Shown here piece after piece: positions 37,384 through 46,537 of a DNA stretch of 64,000 nt. The notes beneath the pieces are model-generated. The model was not told where the DNA came from. It saw only the letters and a list, made by a program, of their open reading frames with translations, and made no database searches. How positions within the stretch are numbered: position 1 is the stretch's first letter; every line of letters begins with the position of its first letter. The stretch spans positions 124,001 through 188,000 of the forward strand of contig NZ_JABFTT010000001.1 in the NCBI RefSeq assembly GCF_021404465.1, written 5' to 3'. Both the position numbers and the translations under genes were made by a program. This DNA comes from Billgrantia zhangzhouensis. Its GTDB lineage: Bacteria; Pseudomonadota; Gammaproteobacteria; Pseudomonadales; Halomonadaceae.

Positions 37384-39654
37384 TCAAGGCCGACGTACCA
37401 GGGCAAAGGCCTTCTCGGCAGCGTCCAGCGTCCATTGAATGTCTTCCGGCGTATGGGCACTAGACATGAAGCCCGCCTCGTACGCGGAGGGTGCCAGGTA
37501 GACGCCTTCGTCCAGCATCGCTGCGAAGAAGCGACGGAAGGCATCGGCATCGCAAGCCGTGGCCTGAGCGAAGTTGTCGACCCGGGACTGCCCGGTGAAA
37601 AACAATCCGAACATTCCGCCGGCACGCTGGGTGATCATGTCAACGCCGGCGGCATCGGCACGCTCCTGCAGGCCATGGCAGAGCGTCTCGACGCGCTGCG
37701 CCAGGGCATCGTGGAAGCCGGGCTCGCGCAGCTTGGTCAACAGCGCGATGCCCGCCGCCATGGCCAGGGGATTGCCCGCAAGCGTCCCTGCCTGGTAAAC
37801 CGGCCCCAGCGGTGAGATCTGCTCCATGATCTCACGCTTGCCACCGAAGGCACCCACCGGCATGCCGCCACCGACGATCTTACCCAGACAGGTCAGGTCG
37901 GGCTCGATGCCGTAATGCGCCTGGGCACCGCCCATGGCCACCCGAAAACCGGTCATCACCTCGTCAAAGATCAGCACACTCCCGTATTCGGTGCAAACTC
38001 GGCGCAGGGTTTCGAGGAAGCCGGGCTGCGGTGGGATGCAGTTCATGTTGCCGGCCACCGGCTCGACGATGATGCAGGCGATCTGGCTGCCGATCTCCTC
38101 GAAGCAGGCCTCCACTTCGTCGAGATCGTTGTAGGAGAGGGTGATGGTGTGCTCCGCCAGCGCAGCGGGCACGCCGGGCGAGCTGGGCTCGCCGTGGGTC
38201 AGGGCGCCGGAGCCGGCCTTGACCAGCAGCGAGTCCGAGTGGCCATGGTAATTGCCCTCGAACTTGACGATCTTGTCACGTCCGGTGAAGCCGCGTGCCA
38301 GTCGAATCGCCGACATGGTGGCCTCGGTACCCGAGTTGACCATGCGCACCAGGTCGATCGACGGGATCATGTCGCAGATCAGGTCGGCCATGGTGGTCTC
38401 GATCGCCGTCGGGGTGCCGAACGAAAGACCGTTGTCGAGCCGGCTGCGCACGGCACCCAACACATCGGGGTCGGCATGGCCAGTGATCATCGGGCCCCAG
38501 GAACCGACGTAATCGACGTAGCGTTTTCCTTCCACGTCGAACAGATAGGCCCCCTGCGCTCGCTCGATGAACACGGGCGGCCGCTGCAACCCCTTGAAGG
38601 CGCGCACCGGAGAGTTCACGCCGCCGGGAATATGACGGCAGGCCTGTTCGAAGAGCGTTGCGGATGTGGTCATGTGAGCCTCATTGCGGTCGCGAGTGTG
38701 ATGGCGTTCCATGGCGGGAGGGACATCGCTTGCCACCTCCATGCTGTGGATAATTTCTTGGATAACCTTGGAGTGTGCGGTGAAGTTCCGGTGATTTTCG
38801 CTCATTGAGGGGGGTAGGGTCACGTCCTGCCCGATGCCATGCATCCCCCCCGTCACGGCAAGGCGGCGCGGCAACGATTGTGCCTTGCCCGGCTGCCAAG
38901 CGTGCGCCAGCGCCTGCCAGGCAAAGCGCTGGGCTCGCTCGCAGGCAAGCTGCAATGGATCGCCCACCGCCAGACGCGCAGCAAGCGCCGAGGCCAAGGT
39001 ACAGCCCGAGCCGTGAAAACTCCCTTTCAGCCGCCTCCAGCGCCAGGCGAAGCGTCCGTCGGCGCTGTACAGCGCCAGCTCGACCTCGTCGCCGGGAACG
39101 CCGACATCGGGATCGTCACTGCCACTCACCAGTACGGCACGACAACCGAGCGAGAGCAGGCTCCGGGCTCGCTCACAGTCATCCTGGGCTTGCGGATCGG
39201 CCAGGCGCGCGAGTTCAAGGCGGTTAGGCGTCATGATATCCACAAAGGGAAGCAGCCGGGCGCGGAAGGCATCGACCAAGGCGGTTGTGGATAACTCCTT
39301 GCCGCCTCCTGCCTTGAGTACCGGGTCGACCACCACCGGCACCCCGGGATGCGCCTTGACGATGTCCACCACGGCATCGAGCGTCTCGAGACTAGCCACC
39401 AGGCCGACCTTGATCGCCGCCAGACGAAATTCACCGAGCCGCCGAGCCATGTCACCGATCAGATTGGCCGGTACCGGTATCACGCGATGCACGTCACGAC
39501 AGTCCTGCACCGTCAATGCCGTAGGCACCGTCACTGCCCAACCACCGCAGGCGGCTATCGCCTCGCCATCGGCGGTGAGCCCCGCTCCACCGGTGGGGTC
39601 ATGGCCAGCCAGCACCAGTACGACCGGGAGTTGTTCGTTCATTTCACTCGCCAT
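37384..39654 (-). CDS. thiD-hemL: In-frame ThiD-HemL fusion: HMP-phosphate kinase plus glutamate-1-semialdehyde aminotransferase
   Basis: One uninterrupted frame of 756 residues. Residues 1 to about 270 are the thiamin enzyme ThiD ([55 protein letters not shown]). Residues 328-756 are a complete HemL, the PLP aminotransferase that makes 5-aminolevulinate for heme ([43 protein letters not shown], the PLP-lysine region [11 protein letters not shown]). The intervening ~58 codons do not look conserved. HemL has its own ATG at 38673 with GAGG seven bases upstream, so it may be made separately, as a fusion, or both. Pseudomonads have thiD-thiE-hemL in a row; thiE is missing here. hemJ lies 2 bp upstream, giving a heme-thiamin operon. 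Confidence 0.85.
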   Translation of the reverse strand: MASEMNEQLPVVLVLAGHDPTGGAGLTADGEAIAACGGWAVTVPTALTVQDCRDVHRVIPVPANLIGDMARRLGEFRLAAIKVGLVASLETLDAVVDIVKAHPGVPVVVDPVLKAGGGKELSTTALVDAFRARLLPFVDIMTPNRLELARLADPQAQDDCERARSLLSLGCRAVLVSGSDDPDVGVPGDEVELALYSADGRFAWRWRRLKGSFHGSGCTLASALAARLAVGDPLQLACERAQRFAWQALAHAWQPGKAQSLPRRLAVTGGMHGIGQDVTLPPSMSENHRNFTAHSKVIQEIIHSMEVASDVPPAMERHHTRDRNEAHMTTSATLFEQACRHIPGGVNSPVRAFKGLQRPPVFIERAQGAYLFDVEGKRYVDYVGSWGPMITGHADPDVLGAVRSRLDNGLSFGTPTAIETTMADLICDMIPSIDLVRMVNSGTEATMSAIRLARGFTGRDKIVKFEGNYHGHSDSLLVKAGSGALTHGEPSSPGVPAALAEHTITLSYNDLDEVEACFEEIGSQIACIIVEPVAGNMNCIPPQPGFLETLRRVCTEYGSVLIFDEVMTGFRVAMGGAQAHYGIEPDLTCLGKIVGGGMPVGAFGGKREIMEQISPLGPVYQAGTLAGNPLAMAAGIALLTKLREPGFHDALAQRVETLCHGLQERADAAGVDMITQRAGGMFGLFFTGQSRVDNFAQATACDADAFRRFFAAMLDEGVYLAPSAYEAGFMSSAHTPEDIQWTLDAAEKAFALVRRP

Positions 39655-39656
39655 GG

Positions 39657-40088
39657 TCAGAACGGCTTGAGCACGACCAGGATCACGATGACCAGCAAGG
39701 CAATCACAGGTAGTTCATTGAACCAGCGGAAGAACACATGAGAGCACTGGCAGCGACCCGCGGCGAACTGCTTTAGATAGACCAGACAGACATGGTGGTA
39801 GGCCACCAGCAACACTACCAGCAACAGCTTGACGTGCATCCAGCCCATGCCGAGCCAGTGGGGCATGAGGTAGAGCAGCCAGATCCCGAACGCGATCACG
39901 GCGATCATCGATGGGGTCATGATGCCCCGATAGAGTTTGCGTTCCATCACGAGGAAGGTGTCAGCAGCCTGCCGTTCCCCCTTGTCGCGCGCCATGGCAT
40001 GGTAGACGAACAGGCGCGGCAGATAGAACAGCGCAGCAAACCAGGTCACCACGGACACGATGTGCAGGGCCTTGATCCACAAATACAT
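39657..40088 (-). CDS. hemJ: Protoporphyrinogen IX oxidase HemJ
   Basis: A 143-residue integral membrane protein of the HemJ (UPF0093) family that oxidises protoporphyrinogen IX in many Gram-negatives lacking HemG and HemY. It begins [29 protein letters not shown], with the conserved histidine, and has [22 protein letters not shown] and the C-terminal [23 protein letters not shown]. Four hydrophobic helices are visible. The ATG has GAGGAG upstream. Its pairing with hemL supports a role in heme synthesis. Confidence 0.92.
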   Translation of the reverse strand: MYLWIKALHIVSVVTWFAALFYLPRLFVYHAMARDKGERQAADTFLVMERKLYRGIMTPSMIAVIAFGIWLLYLMPHWLGMGWMHVKLLLVVLLVAYHHVCLVYLKQFAAGRCQCSHVFFRWFNELPVIALLVIVILVVLKPF

Positions 40089-40163
40089 GCTGGCTCCTCG
40101 GGCTGGTTTCTCAAGTAAAGTGGCGATGGCCGTCTGAATCGGCGGTGGCGATCGCGCAGAGAA

Positions 40164-41921
40164 TCATTTCAGCGAATAGTAACGCTCAATGGCGCCGCGG
40201 GTGATGATACCCGAAATCCGCTTGTGCTTCGGGCGCCGGCCATACTCCACGTAGAGGGCGTCGACGGCCTGATCGTTGAGCCGCGTGAACGCCTCCGACA
40301 GGGTCGCCTGCAAATGAATAGGCGCCATCTCCAGGCGTAGCCCCGGCACTTCCAGCAGATCGATCAATGCCTCCTCGAAAGCGATCTCCTCGAGTTCCTG
40401 CTCGTCGATCAGGGCACGGGCCAGATCCGCGGCCTTGAGCGCCAGCGTCGGCTTGTCGTCGGTCGAGCGCAGGATCAGGATCCAGGCCGGCTTGGCATCG
40501 AGCAAGGCACGGGCCTGGTCGCGCGTCACCATACGCGGCGTGGTGACGAAACTGCGCTCCATTACCGCCGGTACTGAAACCCGCGAGAGCGCCTGCATCA
40601 GCGGCTGCTGCAGCGGATGCAGGCCGTGGCGGGTCATGCTGATGAAGAAACCGTCGCAACGGCACAACTGACGTGCCGTCAACCCCGACACCACCACTGC
40701 CAGCATGCCCGGTAGGATGATGTTGGGGTTGTGGGTCAGCTCCAGCAGCGCCATCAGCGCGGCCAGCGGTGCCTGCAGCACGGCCCCCATCATCGCCGCC
40801 ATGCCGAGCATGGCATAGAAGCCGGGCTCTGAACCCAACTGCGGGAAGAGCCAGGCTCCCACCAGATCCGCCAAAGCTCCAGCGGCGGCACCGACCACCA
40901 GCACTGGACCGATGATGCCGATGGGAATGCCGCTGGCCACGGTGATGGCCGTCAGCAACAGCTTGGCCACTACCAGTGCCAGCAGTACGTCCACGGCCAG
41001 CTCGCCTGCCAGCGAGGCATCCAGGCTGTCGTAGCCGATGCCCTGCACGGCAGGATACCACCACGCTACCGCCGCGGTGGCTAGCGCCACCAACGCCAGG
41101 CGTGCCACCACCGGCAAGCCAGCGATGCGCTCGCTTCTGGCCACGTGGATGAAGAGTCCGGCCAGCAGACCGATGAACAGCGCGGTAATCACGATCCATG
41201 GTAAATTCGCCAGCGAACCGAGACTGACGCTAGGCACCTGGAAGGCCGGCTCCGAACCGTAGACCAGCATTGCCACCAGCGCGCCCATGGTGGAAGCCAG
41301 GATGACCGGCATGAAGCCGGCGATGGTATACTCCATCATCACCACTTCCATGGCGAAGATGACCCCAGCGATCGGCGTGTTGAACGATGCCGAGATTCCC
41401 GCTGCCGTACCGCAGGCCACCAGTACCCGTAAACTGTTGTGAGGCAGGCGCAACTGCTGGCCGAGGCCACTGGCCGCCGCCGCGCCAAGATGGATCGCCG
41501 GCCCTTCGCGACCGGCGGAGAGCCCGCCCAGCACCGTGGCCACCCCCACCCACCACTGGTTGATCCAGTTGCGCAGGGGGAAGCGCCCCTGGTGATACGT
41601 CAGGCGTTCGATGACATGGCCGACTCCCAACTTTCGGGTCGCCGCTGGCTGGCGCCACAGGAAAATGCCGATCAGGGTCACGGCTACCAGCGGCAGGCTC
41701 GAGCGCACCAGCGGCGCCAACCTCTCGAAGGCCTCATGATCGCCGCCGGGCATGAACAAGACTCCACCCAGTTCGAGCAGCAGCCGGAAGGCGACCATTA
41801 CGGCACCGGTCAGCAGCCCCGACAGCACCCCCAGTACGCAGAGTTGCGGCAGGGCATCGACACTGGCCAGCTTGCGGCGAAAACCTTCCAGACTGAAGGT
41901 GGGAAACGAGAGGCGCGGCAC
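40164..41921 (-). CDS. ClC-family chloride channel/transporter with C-terminal CBS domains
   Basis: A 585-residue membrane protein. The ClC core (about 25-430) has around ten transmembrane segments and GREGPAIHLGAAAASGL, the ClC pore motif with the gating glutamate. GISASFNTPIAGVIFAMEVV and the PIGIIGPVLVVGAAAG region follow. The GSGIP-type selectivity loop is replaced by GVGHV. The C-terminal ~150 residues form a pair of CBS domains, which in other ClC proteins bind adenine nucleotides. It begins with GTG after AGGA. It may act as a channel or a Cl-/H+ exchanger; the proton glutamate cannot be placed with confidence by eye. It is divergent from argC. Confidence 0.87.
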   Translation of the reverse strand: MPRLSFPTFSLEGFRRKLASVDALPQLCVLGVLSGLLTGAVMVAFRLLLELGGVLFMPGGDHEAFERLAPLVRSSLPLVAVTLIGIFLWRQPAATRKLGVGHVIERLTYHQGRFPLRNWINQWWVGVATVLGGLSAGREGPAIHLGAAAASGLGQQLRLPHNSLRVLVACGTAAGISASFNTPIAGVIFAMEVVMMEYTIAGFMPVILASTMGALVAMLVYGSEPAFQVPSVSLGSLANLPWIVITALFIGLLAGLFIHVARSERIAGLPVVARLALVALATAAVAWWYPAVQGIGYDSLDASLAGELAVDVLLALVVAKLLLTAITVASGIPIGIIGPVLVVGAAAGALADLVGAWLFPQLGSEPGFYAMLGMAAMMGAVLQAPLAALMALLELTHNPNIILPGMLAVVVSGLTARQLCRCDGFFISMTRHGLHPLQQPLMQALSRVSVPAVMERSFVTTPRMVTRDQARALLDAKPAWILILRSTDDKPTLALKAADLARALIDEQELEEIAFEEALIDLLEVPGLRLEMAPIHLQATLSEAFTRLNDQAVDALYVEYGRRPKHKRISGIITRGAIERYYSLK

Positions 41922-42060
41922 GATTCGTTCCTGTGCTGATGATTCCTTGGACGCGATGGCAAGCGGTTGGGTCGCCAGCCTCTCTCTTGTGTATCATATC
42001 CGGACAGGGCGGTCCCGTTGACGATCGCCCCTGCCAGACCAACTTCGAAGGAGTCGCGTT

Positions 42061-43095
42061 GTGATCAAGGTCGGAATCGTCGGCGGTACCGGATACACCG
42101 GGGTCGAGCTGCTCAGACTGCTGGCCCAGCATCCCGAGGTCGAGATCGAAGCCATTACCTCGCGTTCGGAAGCCGGCGTTCGCGTCTGCGACATGTACCC
42201 TAACCTGCGCGGTCACTACGATACGCTTGCTTTCAGCGAGCCCGACCCCCGCCGCCTGGGCGCCTGCGATGCGGTCTTCTTCGCCACGCCGCACGGTGTC
42301 GCCCATGCCCTGGCCGGCGAGCTGCTCGCTCAGGGCACTCGGGTGATCGATCTCTCCGCCGATTTCCGCCTGCGTGATGCCGAAGAGTGGGCTCGCTGGT
42401 ACGGCCAGCCACATGGCGCCCCGGAACTGCTCGACGAAGCCGTATACGGGCTGCCGGAAATGCATCGCGAGCGCATTCGCCAGGCGCGTCTGATCGCCGT
42501 ACCCGGCTGCTATCCCACGGCGGTGCAATTGGGACTGCTGCCGCTGCTCGAGGCCGGGCTGATCGACGCCGGGCACATCATTGCCGACTGCAAGTCCGGC
42601 GTGACCGGCGCCGGCCGCGGCGCCAAGGTCCCTTCGCTGCTGGCCGAGGCCAGCGAATCGATGAAGGCCTATGGGGCCTCCGGACATCGCCATCTTCCGG
42701 AGATCCGCCAAGGCCTGGACGACGCTGCGGGAGGTTCAGTTGCCCTGACCTTCGTGCCGCACCTGACCCCGATGATCCGCGGCATCCATGCTACCCTCTA
42801 CGGTCGCCTGAAGGGTGAACCGGGCGATCTCCAGGCGCTGTTCGAGCAGCGCTTCGCCGACGAGCCCTTCGTCGACGTGATGCCTGCCGGCAGTCACCCC
42901 GAGACCCGCAGCGTCAAGGGCGCCAACGTCTGCCGTCTGGCCGTACACCGCCCCGGCGATGGCGACACCGTGGTGGTACTGTCGGTAATCGACAACCTGG
43001 TCAAGGGTGCTTCGGGCCAGGCGATACAGAACCTCAACCTGATGTTCGGACTCGCCGAAAATGCCGGGCTTGCCGCTCCTGCCCTGATGCCCTGA
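42061..43095 (+). CDS. argC: N-acetyl-gamma-glutamyl-phosphate reductase
   Basis: A 344-residue NADPH-dependent dehydrogenase that reduces N-acetylglutamyl phosphate in arginine biosynthesis. The N-terminal [18 protein letters not shown] is the Rossmann motif. [11 protein letters not shown] follows, and the active-site cysteine is in PGCYPTA near residue 145. [12 protein letters not shown] and [17 protein letters not shown] are further family motifs. It starts with GTG preceded by AAGGAG. It is monocistronic by appearance, then erpA with its own promoter. Confidence 0.96.
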   Translation: MIKVGIVGGTGYTGVELLRLLAQHPEVEIEAITSRSEAGVRVCDMYPNLRGHYDTLAFSEPDPRRLGACDAVFFATPHGVAHALAGELLAQGTRVIDLSADFRLRDAEEWARWYGQPHGAPELLDEAVYGLPEMHRERIRQARLIAVPGCYPTAVQLGLLPLLEAGLIDAGHIIADCKSGVTGAGRGAKVPSLLAEASESMKAYGASGHRHLPEIRQGLDDAAGGSVALTFVPHLTPMIRGIHATLYGRLKGEPGDLQALFEQRFADEPFVDVMPAGSHPETRSVKGANVCRLAVHRPGDGDTVVVLSVIDNLVKGASGQAIQNLNLMFGLAENAGLAAPALMP

Positions 43096-43131
43096 TGCCC
43101 TGAGGCAAAGAATTCCCATCCCCGGTAATAG

Positions 43132-43169
43132 TTGACCCTTTTACTGGGGATTAGGGATAATCCCCAGTT
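43132..43169 (+). promoter_or_regulatory. erpA promoter with overlapping palindromic operator
   Basis: The -35 TTGACC (43132-43137) and -10 GATAAT (43156-43161) are 18 bases apart. A perfect inverted repeat CTGGGGATTA / TAATCCCCAG (43144-43153 and 43158-43167, loop GGGA) covers the -10, and the match continues for two of three further outer bases. Since transcription would start near 43168, the repeat is mostly untranscribed and behaves like a repressor site rather than an RNA hairpin. The regulator is unknown; it is not an obvious IscR type 1 site. Confidence 0.65.
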
Positions 43170-43200
43170 ACCCATTCATTCAGCTCACGGGAGGAAACCC

Positions 43201-43554
43201 ATGAGCGGCGCACAATCCTTCGTGCCCACTCCCATGATGCTCTCCGAGGCTGCCGGCAAGCGGCTCAAGGCGCTCATCAAGGAAGAAGGCAAACCCGACC
43301 TCAAGCTGCGCGTCTATGTGACGGGAGGCGGCTGTTCGGGTTTCCAGTACGGCTTCGACTTTGCCGAATCGGTCGGTGAAGACGATACCCTCATCGAGTT
43401 CGGCGAGGTCGCCCTGGTCGTCGACGAACTCTCCTATCAGTACCTCGTCGGTTCCACCGTCGACTACGAAGAGGGGCTGGCCGGTGCCCGCTTCCTGGTC
43501 CAGAACCCCAACGCGACGACCACCTGTGGCTGTGGCGCTTCCTTCATGGTGTGA
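43201..43554 (+). CDS. erpA: Iron-sulfur cluster insertion protein ErpA
   Basis: A 117-residue A-type carrier that delivers Fe-S clusters to target enzymes. The three conserved cysteines are in [10 protein letters not shown] and the C-terminal TTCGCGASF. The length is about that of E. coli ErpA (114). It starts at the ATG after GGGAGG; an in-frame ATG upstream at 43132 overlaps the promoter and is rejected. Its neighbours (argC, glutamine transporter) are unrelated, as is usual for erpA. It is probably regulated through the palindrome covering its promoter. Confidence 0.95.
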   Translation: MSGAQSFVPTPMMLSEAAGKRLKALIKEEGKPDLKLRVYVTGGGCSGFQYGFDFAESVGEDDTLIEFGEVALVVDELSYQYLVGSTVDYEEGLAGARFLVQNPNATTTCGCGASFMV

Positions 43555-43667
43555 TTCTCTAGCTTACACCGCCAGAACAGCACAGAATCGGCCCAACTTG
43601 ACGCTTCCCTGTAGACTCGCCATGGTTTAAAGGCGTAATGCCACAACAATTCACCATGGGGAAACGT

Positions 43668-44432
43668 ATGAAACGACACGTGAAGACGGCCGCCCTAGTT
43701 ACCGGCATCACCTGTGGACTGGGTCTTTCCAGCCTGGCTGTCGCCAATGAAACGCTCGACGTGGTCACCGACCCGAGCTTCGTGCCCTTCGAGATGATGG
43801 ATCAGGAAACTGGCGAGATGGTCGGTTTCGACATGGACATCATTGCCGAGGTAGCCGAGCGGGCCGGCTTCGATTACGAACTGCAGACCATGGACTTCAA
43901 CGGCATCATTCCCGCCGTCCAAACCGGCAACGTGGATATCGCCATCGCCGGTATCACCATCACCGAGGAGCGCGCCCAGATCGTCGACTTCTCGGATCCC
44001 TACTACGACAGCGGCCTGAAGATTCTGGTACGTGCCGACGAGGATGGCGTCGAAGAAATCAGCGACCTCGAGGGCAAGACCATCGCCACCAAGGTCGGCT
44101 CCACCAGCTACGACTTCCTTCAGGAAAATCTCGGCGACAGTGCCGATATCACGCCCTACCCCGGCAGCAGCGACATGTACATGGCCCTGCTCGGTGGCAG
44201 CGCGGACGCCGTCTTCTACGACGCTCCCAATGTCGCCTACTTCGCCCAGACCCGCGGCGAAGGCCGGACCAAGGTCGTCGGCCCGCTCTACGAGGGCCAG
44301 CAATACGGCATCGTCTTCGTCAAGGGCAGCGAATGGGTCGAGCCCGCCAACGAGGCCTTGGCCGCAATGCGCGAGGACGGCACCTACGATGACATCCATG
44401 CCAAGTGGTTCGGCGACACCGACGACGAGTGA
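43668..44432 (+). CDS. glnH: Periplasmic polar amino acid (glutamine-type) binding protein
   Basis: A 254-residue substrate-binding protein with a signal peptide ending AVAN. The mature part begins ETLDVVTDPSFVPFEM, and VGFDMDIIAEVAERAG, TEERAQIVDFSDPYYDSGL and KVGSTSYDFLQ are the SBP_bac_3 motifs. It delivers a polar amino acid, probably glutamine, to the permease encoded next. The ATG at 43668 with GGGGAAA upstream is preferred over ATG codons 12 and 30 bases earlier. It is first of glnH-glnP-glnQ, with 112 bp before glnP. Confidence 0.9.
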   Translation: MKRHVKTAALVTGITCGLGLSSLAVANETLDVVTDPSFVPFEMMDQETGEMVGFDMDIIAEVAERAGFDYELQTMDFNGIIPAVQTGNVDIAIAGITITEERAQIVDFSDPYYDSGLKILVRADEDGVEEISDLEGKTIATKVGSTSYDFLQENLGDSADITPYPGSSDMYMALLGGSADAVFYDAPNVAYFAQTRGEGRTKVVGPLYEGQQYGIVFVKGSEWVEPANEALAAMREDGTYDDIHAKWFGDTDDE

Positions 44433-44544
44433 GTCATACCGCGCATCGATATAGCGGGGCCGGCCGAGCAAGCCCGGCCCCGCCGCGCTGTCCCACTGTC
44501 CCGGGCGCTCTTGCCCTGCCAAGTCCCCCGACGGGAGAATCCAC

Positions 44545-45216
44545 GTGGATGTCACCTTCCAATTCGACTGGGAGGCGGCCTTCGCCTCCATTCCCTTCCT
44601 GCTGAAAGGGATTCCCTACACCCTGCTGATCTCCTTCGGCGGTCTGGCCATTGGCTTTCTCATCGGCATTCTCTTCGGCCTGCTGCGCATCAGCCCGCTC
44701 GTCTGGCTACGGGTACCGGCGATCGCCTATATCGAGATCTTCCGCGGCACCCCGGTACTGGTACAGGTGCTCTTCATCTTCTATGGCCTGCCCCAACTTC
44801 TCGGCGGGCCGATCAATGCCCTGGTCGCCGGTATCGCCGCCATCGCGGTGAACTCCGGCGCTTACATCTCGGAGATCGTGCGCGGCGGCGTGCAATCGAT
44901 CGAGCGTGGCCAGCGCGAGGCCAGCCTGTCGCTAGGGCTATCGCGGGTACAGTCGTTTCGCTACATCATCTGGCCCCAGGCCTTTCGCCGCATGATCCCG
45001 CCGCTTGGCAACCAGGGCATTATCAGTATCAAGGACACCTCGCTATTCTCGGTGATCGGGGTCGGCGAGCTGGTCCGCCAGGGCCAGGTCTACATCGCCA
45101 CCACCTTCAACGCCCTGGAAGTCTACTTGATGGTCGCCCTCCTCTATCTGGCGATAACCCTGAGCCTGTCATTCGCCCTGCGCCTGCTCGAGCGCAAGGG
45201 CCTGGTCGGACAATAA
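44545..45216 (+). CDS. glnP: Polar amino acid ABC transporter permease
   Basis: A 223-residue inner-membrane permease of the HisMQ type. About five hydrophobic helices are visible, and the ATPase-contact EAA loop appears as [33 protein letters not shown] and [17 protein letters not shown] are conserved in this family. The start is GTG with GGGAGA upstream. A single permease gene suggests a homodimer. It is 10 bp from glnQ. Confidence 0.92.
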   Translation: MDVTFQFDWEAAFASIPFLLKGIPYTLLISFGGLAIGFLIGILFGLLRISPLVWLRVPAIAYIEIFRGTPVLVQVLFIFYGLPQLLGGPINALVAGIAAIAVNSGAYISEIVRGGVQSIERGQREASLSLGLSRVQSFRYIIWPQAFRRMIPPLGNQGIISIKDTSLFSVIGVGELVRQGQVYIATTFNALEVYLMVALLYLAITLSLSFALRLLERKGLVGQ

Positions 45217-45226
45217 GGAGCGCGAC

Positions 45227-46000
45227 ATGAGCCGAGACGATACACACGCCGACGCTGTCCCCATCGTGCGCCTTGACAGGGTCAACAAGCACTTCGGACA
45301 ACTGCACGTGCTCAAGGACATCGTGATCGAGATCCAGCCTGGCGAGGTGGTGGTGGTGATCGGTGCCAGCGGCTCGGGTAAATCCACCCTGATCCGCTGC
45401 ATCAATGGCCTTGAGGAGTTCCAGGCTGGCCACATCGAAGTCGATGGCAACGAGCTGCTACCGGACGGCAAGAGCGGTCGCGCGCTGCAGAGAATCCGCA
45501 CCGAAGTCGGCATGGTGTTCCAGCAGTTCAACCTGTTTCCACATCTCAGCGTGCTCGATAACGTCACGCTGGCGCCCATGAAGGTGCGCGGCTGGAGCCG
45601 AGCCGATGCCACCGAGACTGCCTACCGCCTGCTCGAACGCGTCGGCATCGCCGACCAGGCGGACAAGTACCCATCCCAGCTCTCCGGCGGGCAGCAGCAG
45701 CGCGTCGCCCTGGCTAGAGCGCTGGCCATGGAACCGCGCCTGATGCTGTTCGACGAACCCACCTCGGCGCTCGATCCGGAAATGATCGGTGAAGTGCTCG
45801 ATGCCATGCGTGAGCTCGCCCGCGAGGGTATGACCATGGTCATCGTTACCCACGAGATGGGATTCGCTCGGGAGGTCGCCGATCGCGTGGTCTTCATCGA
45901 TCGCGGCGAGATTGTCGAGCAGGCTGCCCCAGACACCCTTTTCGACTCCCCGCAGCACGAGCGCACCCAGAGCTTTCTGTCGCGGGTGCTCAAGCACTGA
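45227..46000 (+). CDS. glnQ: Polar amino acid ABC transporter ATP-binding protein
   Basis: A 257-residue ATPase. It has Walker [10 protein letters not shown], the Q-loop [18 protein letters not shown], signature [16 protein letters not shown], Walker [15 protein letters not shown] and the switch histidine in [10 protein letters not shown]. Length and motifs are those of GlnQ/HisP-like ATPases. The ATG follows AAGGAG. A strong terminator follows, closing the glnHPQ operon. Confidence 0.94.
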   Translation: MSRDDTHADAVPIVRLDRVNKHFGQLHVLKDIVIEIQPGEVVVVIGASGSGKSTLIRCINGLEEFQAGHIEVDGNELLPDGKSGRALQRIRTEVGMVFQQFNLFPHLSVLDNVTLAPMKVRGWSRADATETAYRLLERVGIADQADKYPSQLSGGQQQRVALARALAMEPRLMLFDEPTSALDPEMIGEVLDAMRELAREGMTMVIVTHEMGFAREVADRVVFIDRGEIVEQAAPDTLFDSPQHERTQSFLSRVLKH

Positions 46001-46037
46001 GGGATCCACAGAAGGCCGCTGCTGTCCGCCCTGGCAG

Positions 46038-46063
46038 GCCCTGTCGCACTCGACAGGGTTTTT
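46038..46063 (+). terminator. Intrinsic terminator of glnHPQ
   Basis: CCCTGTCG pairs with CGACAGGG around CACT, followed by six T. Confidence 0.92.
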
Positions 46064-46144
46064 TCGGCCTGTGGATAAGAATTTTTCCTCTACCCTCGAT
46101 TCGTTGCTCCAAGCGGCATGGTTGCCGCCTTTTCGTTGGCTTCG

Positions 46145-46164
46145 CGTGACTGTTCACAGTCACG
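46145..46164. repeat. 20-bp palindrome in the mnmG upstream region
   Basis: CGTGACTGT, TC, ACAGTCACG: nine-base perfect arms with a two-base centre. It lies between the first and second DnaA boxes of the cluster. Function unknown. Confidence 0.5.
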
Positions 46165-46452
46165 GTGACAAGCCAGGTAGGCAACGGTGGAAAAAGGGTG
46201 TAGCGTCCTGGCTGTGGAAAACGTTAGGGTTCATCCACAGCCCCCACACTGGCAACTCTCAGCTCGTCACCCTCTTCTCCGCATAGAAGTTAACAAAGCA
46301 AATCGTTAACCCTGCTTGATTTTTTCTTCTTATCCACAAATATTGTCCACACCAGTAGTCACAACCACAGCAGAACTTCTTTCTTTTTAGATACTTTGTT
46401 TTGGTTATTTGGTAGGAAAGTGATCCTGCTGGCAGAGACGGTGTGGAAAACC

Positions 46453-46481
46453 CTGACGCTTACCCACAGGAGGTTTATACT
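46453..46481 (+). promoter_or_regulatory. mnmG promoter embedded in DnaA boxes
   Basis: The -35 CTGACG (46453-46458) and -10 TATACT (46476-46481) have 17-base spacing. One DnaA-box-like site (46460-46468) lies in the spacer and another (46442-46450) just upstream, so DnaA could modulate this promoter. Confidence 0.5.
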
Positions 46482-46537
46482 GGCAGGCTGTTTTTCGTCA
46501 CTGGCAACATCCGCGCACTAGCGCAACGAGGTGCACC

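Larger units (their letters stand above)
46064..46537. other. Second origin-like region upstream of mnmG: DnaA-box cluster
   Basis: It contains perfect DnaA boxes at 46069-46077 (minus) and 46330-46338. Single-mismatch boxes are at 46213-46221 (TGTGGAAAA), 46231-46239 (TCATCCACA), 46343-46351 (TTGTCCACA), 46442-46450 (TGTGGAAAA) and 46460-46468 (TTACCCACA). AT-rich stretches (46285-46340 and 46375-46420) lie between them, and a 20-bp palindrome is at 46145-46164. In E. coli the origin lies next to mnmG (gidA), and Pseudomonas species have DnaA boxes at both positions. It is either a second or former origin, or a DnaA-titrating and mnmG-regulating site. No credible gene is present. Confidence 0.75.

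Noticed and set aside
36111..37625. Longer 504-residue version of the P-loop kinase.
   Set aside because: The extra 90 residues are the antisense-frame reading of the hemL end; the ATG at 37355 has a good ribosome-binding site.
44539..44550. ATCCACGTGGAT palindrome at the glnP start considered as another parS.
   Set aside because: Only the central CACGTG and flanking pair match; it lacks the GTTTC/GAAAC arms of the sites found near recF.
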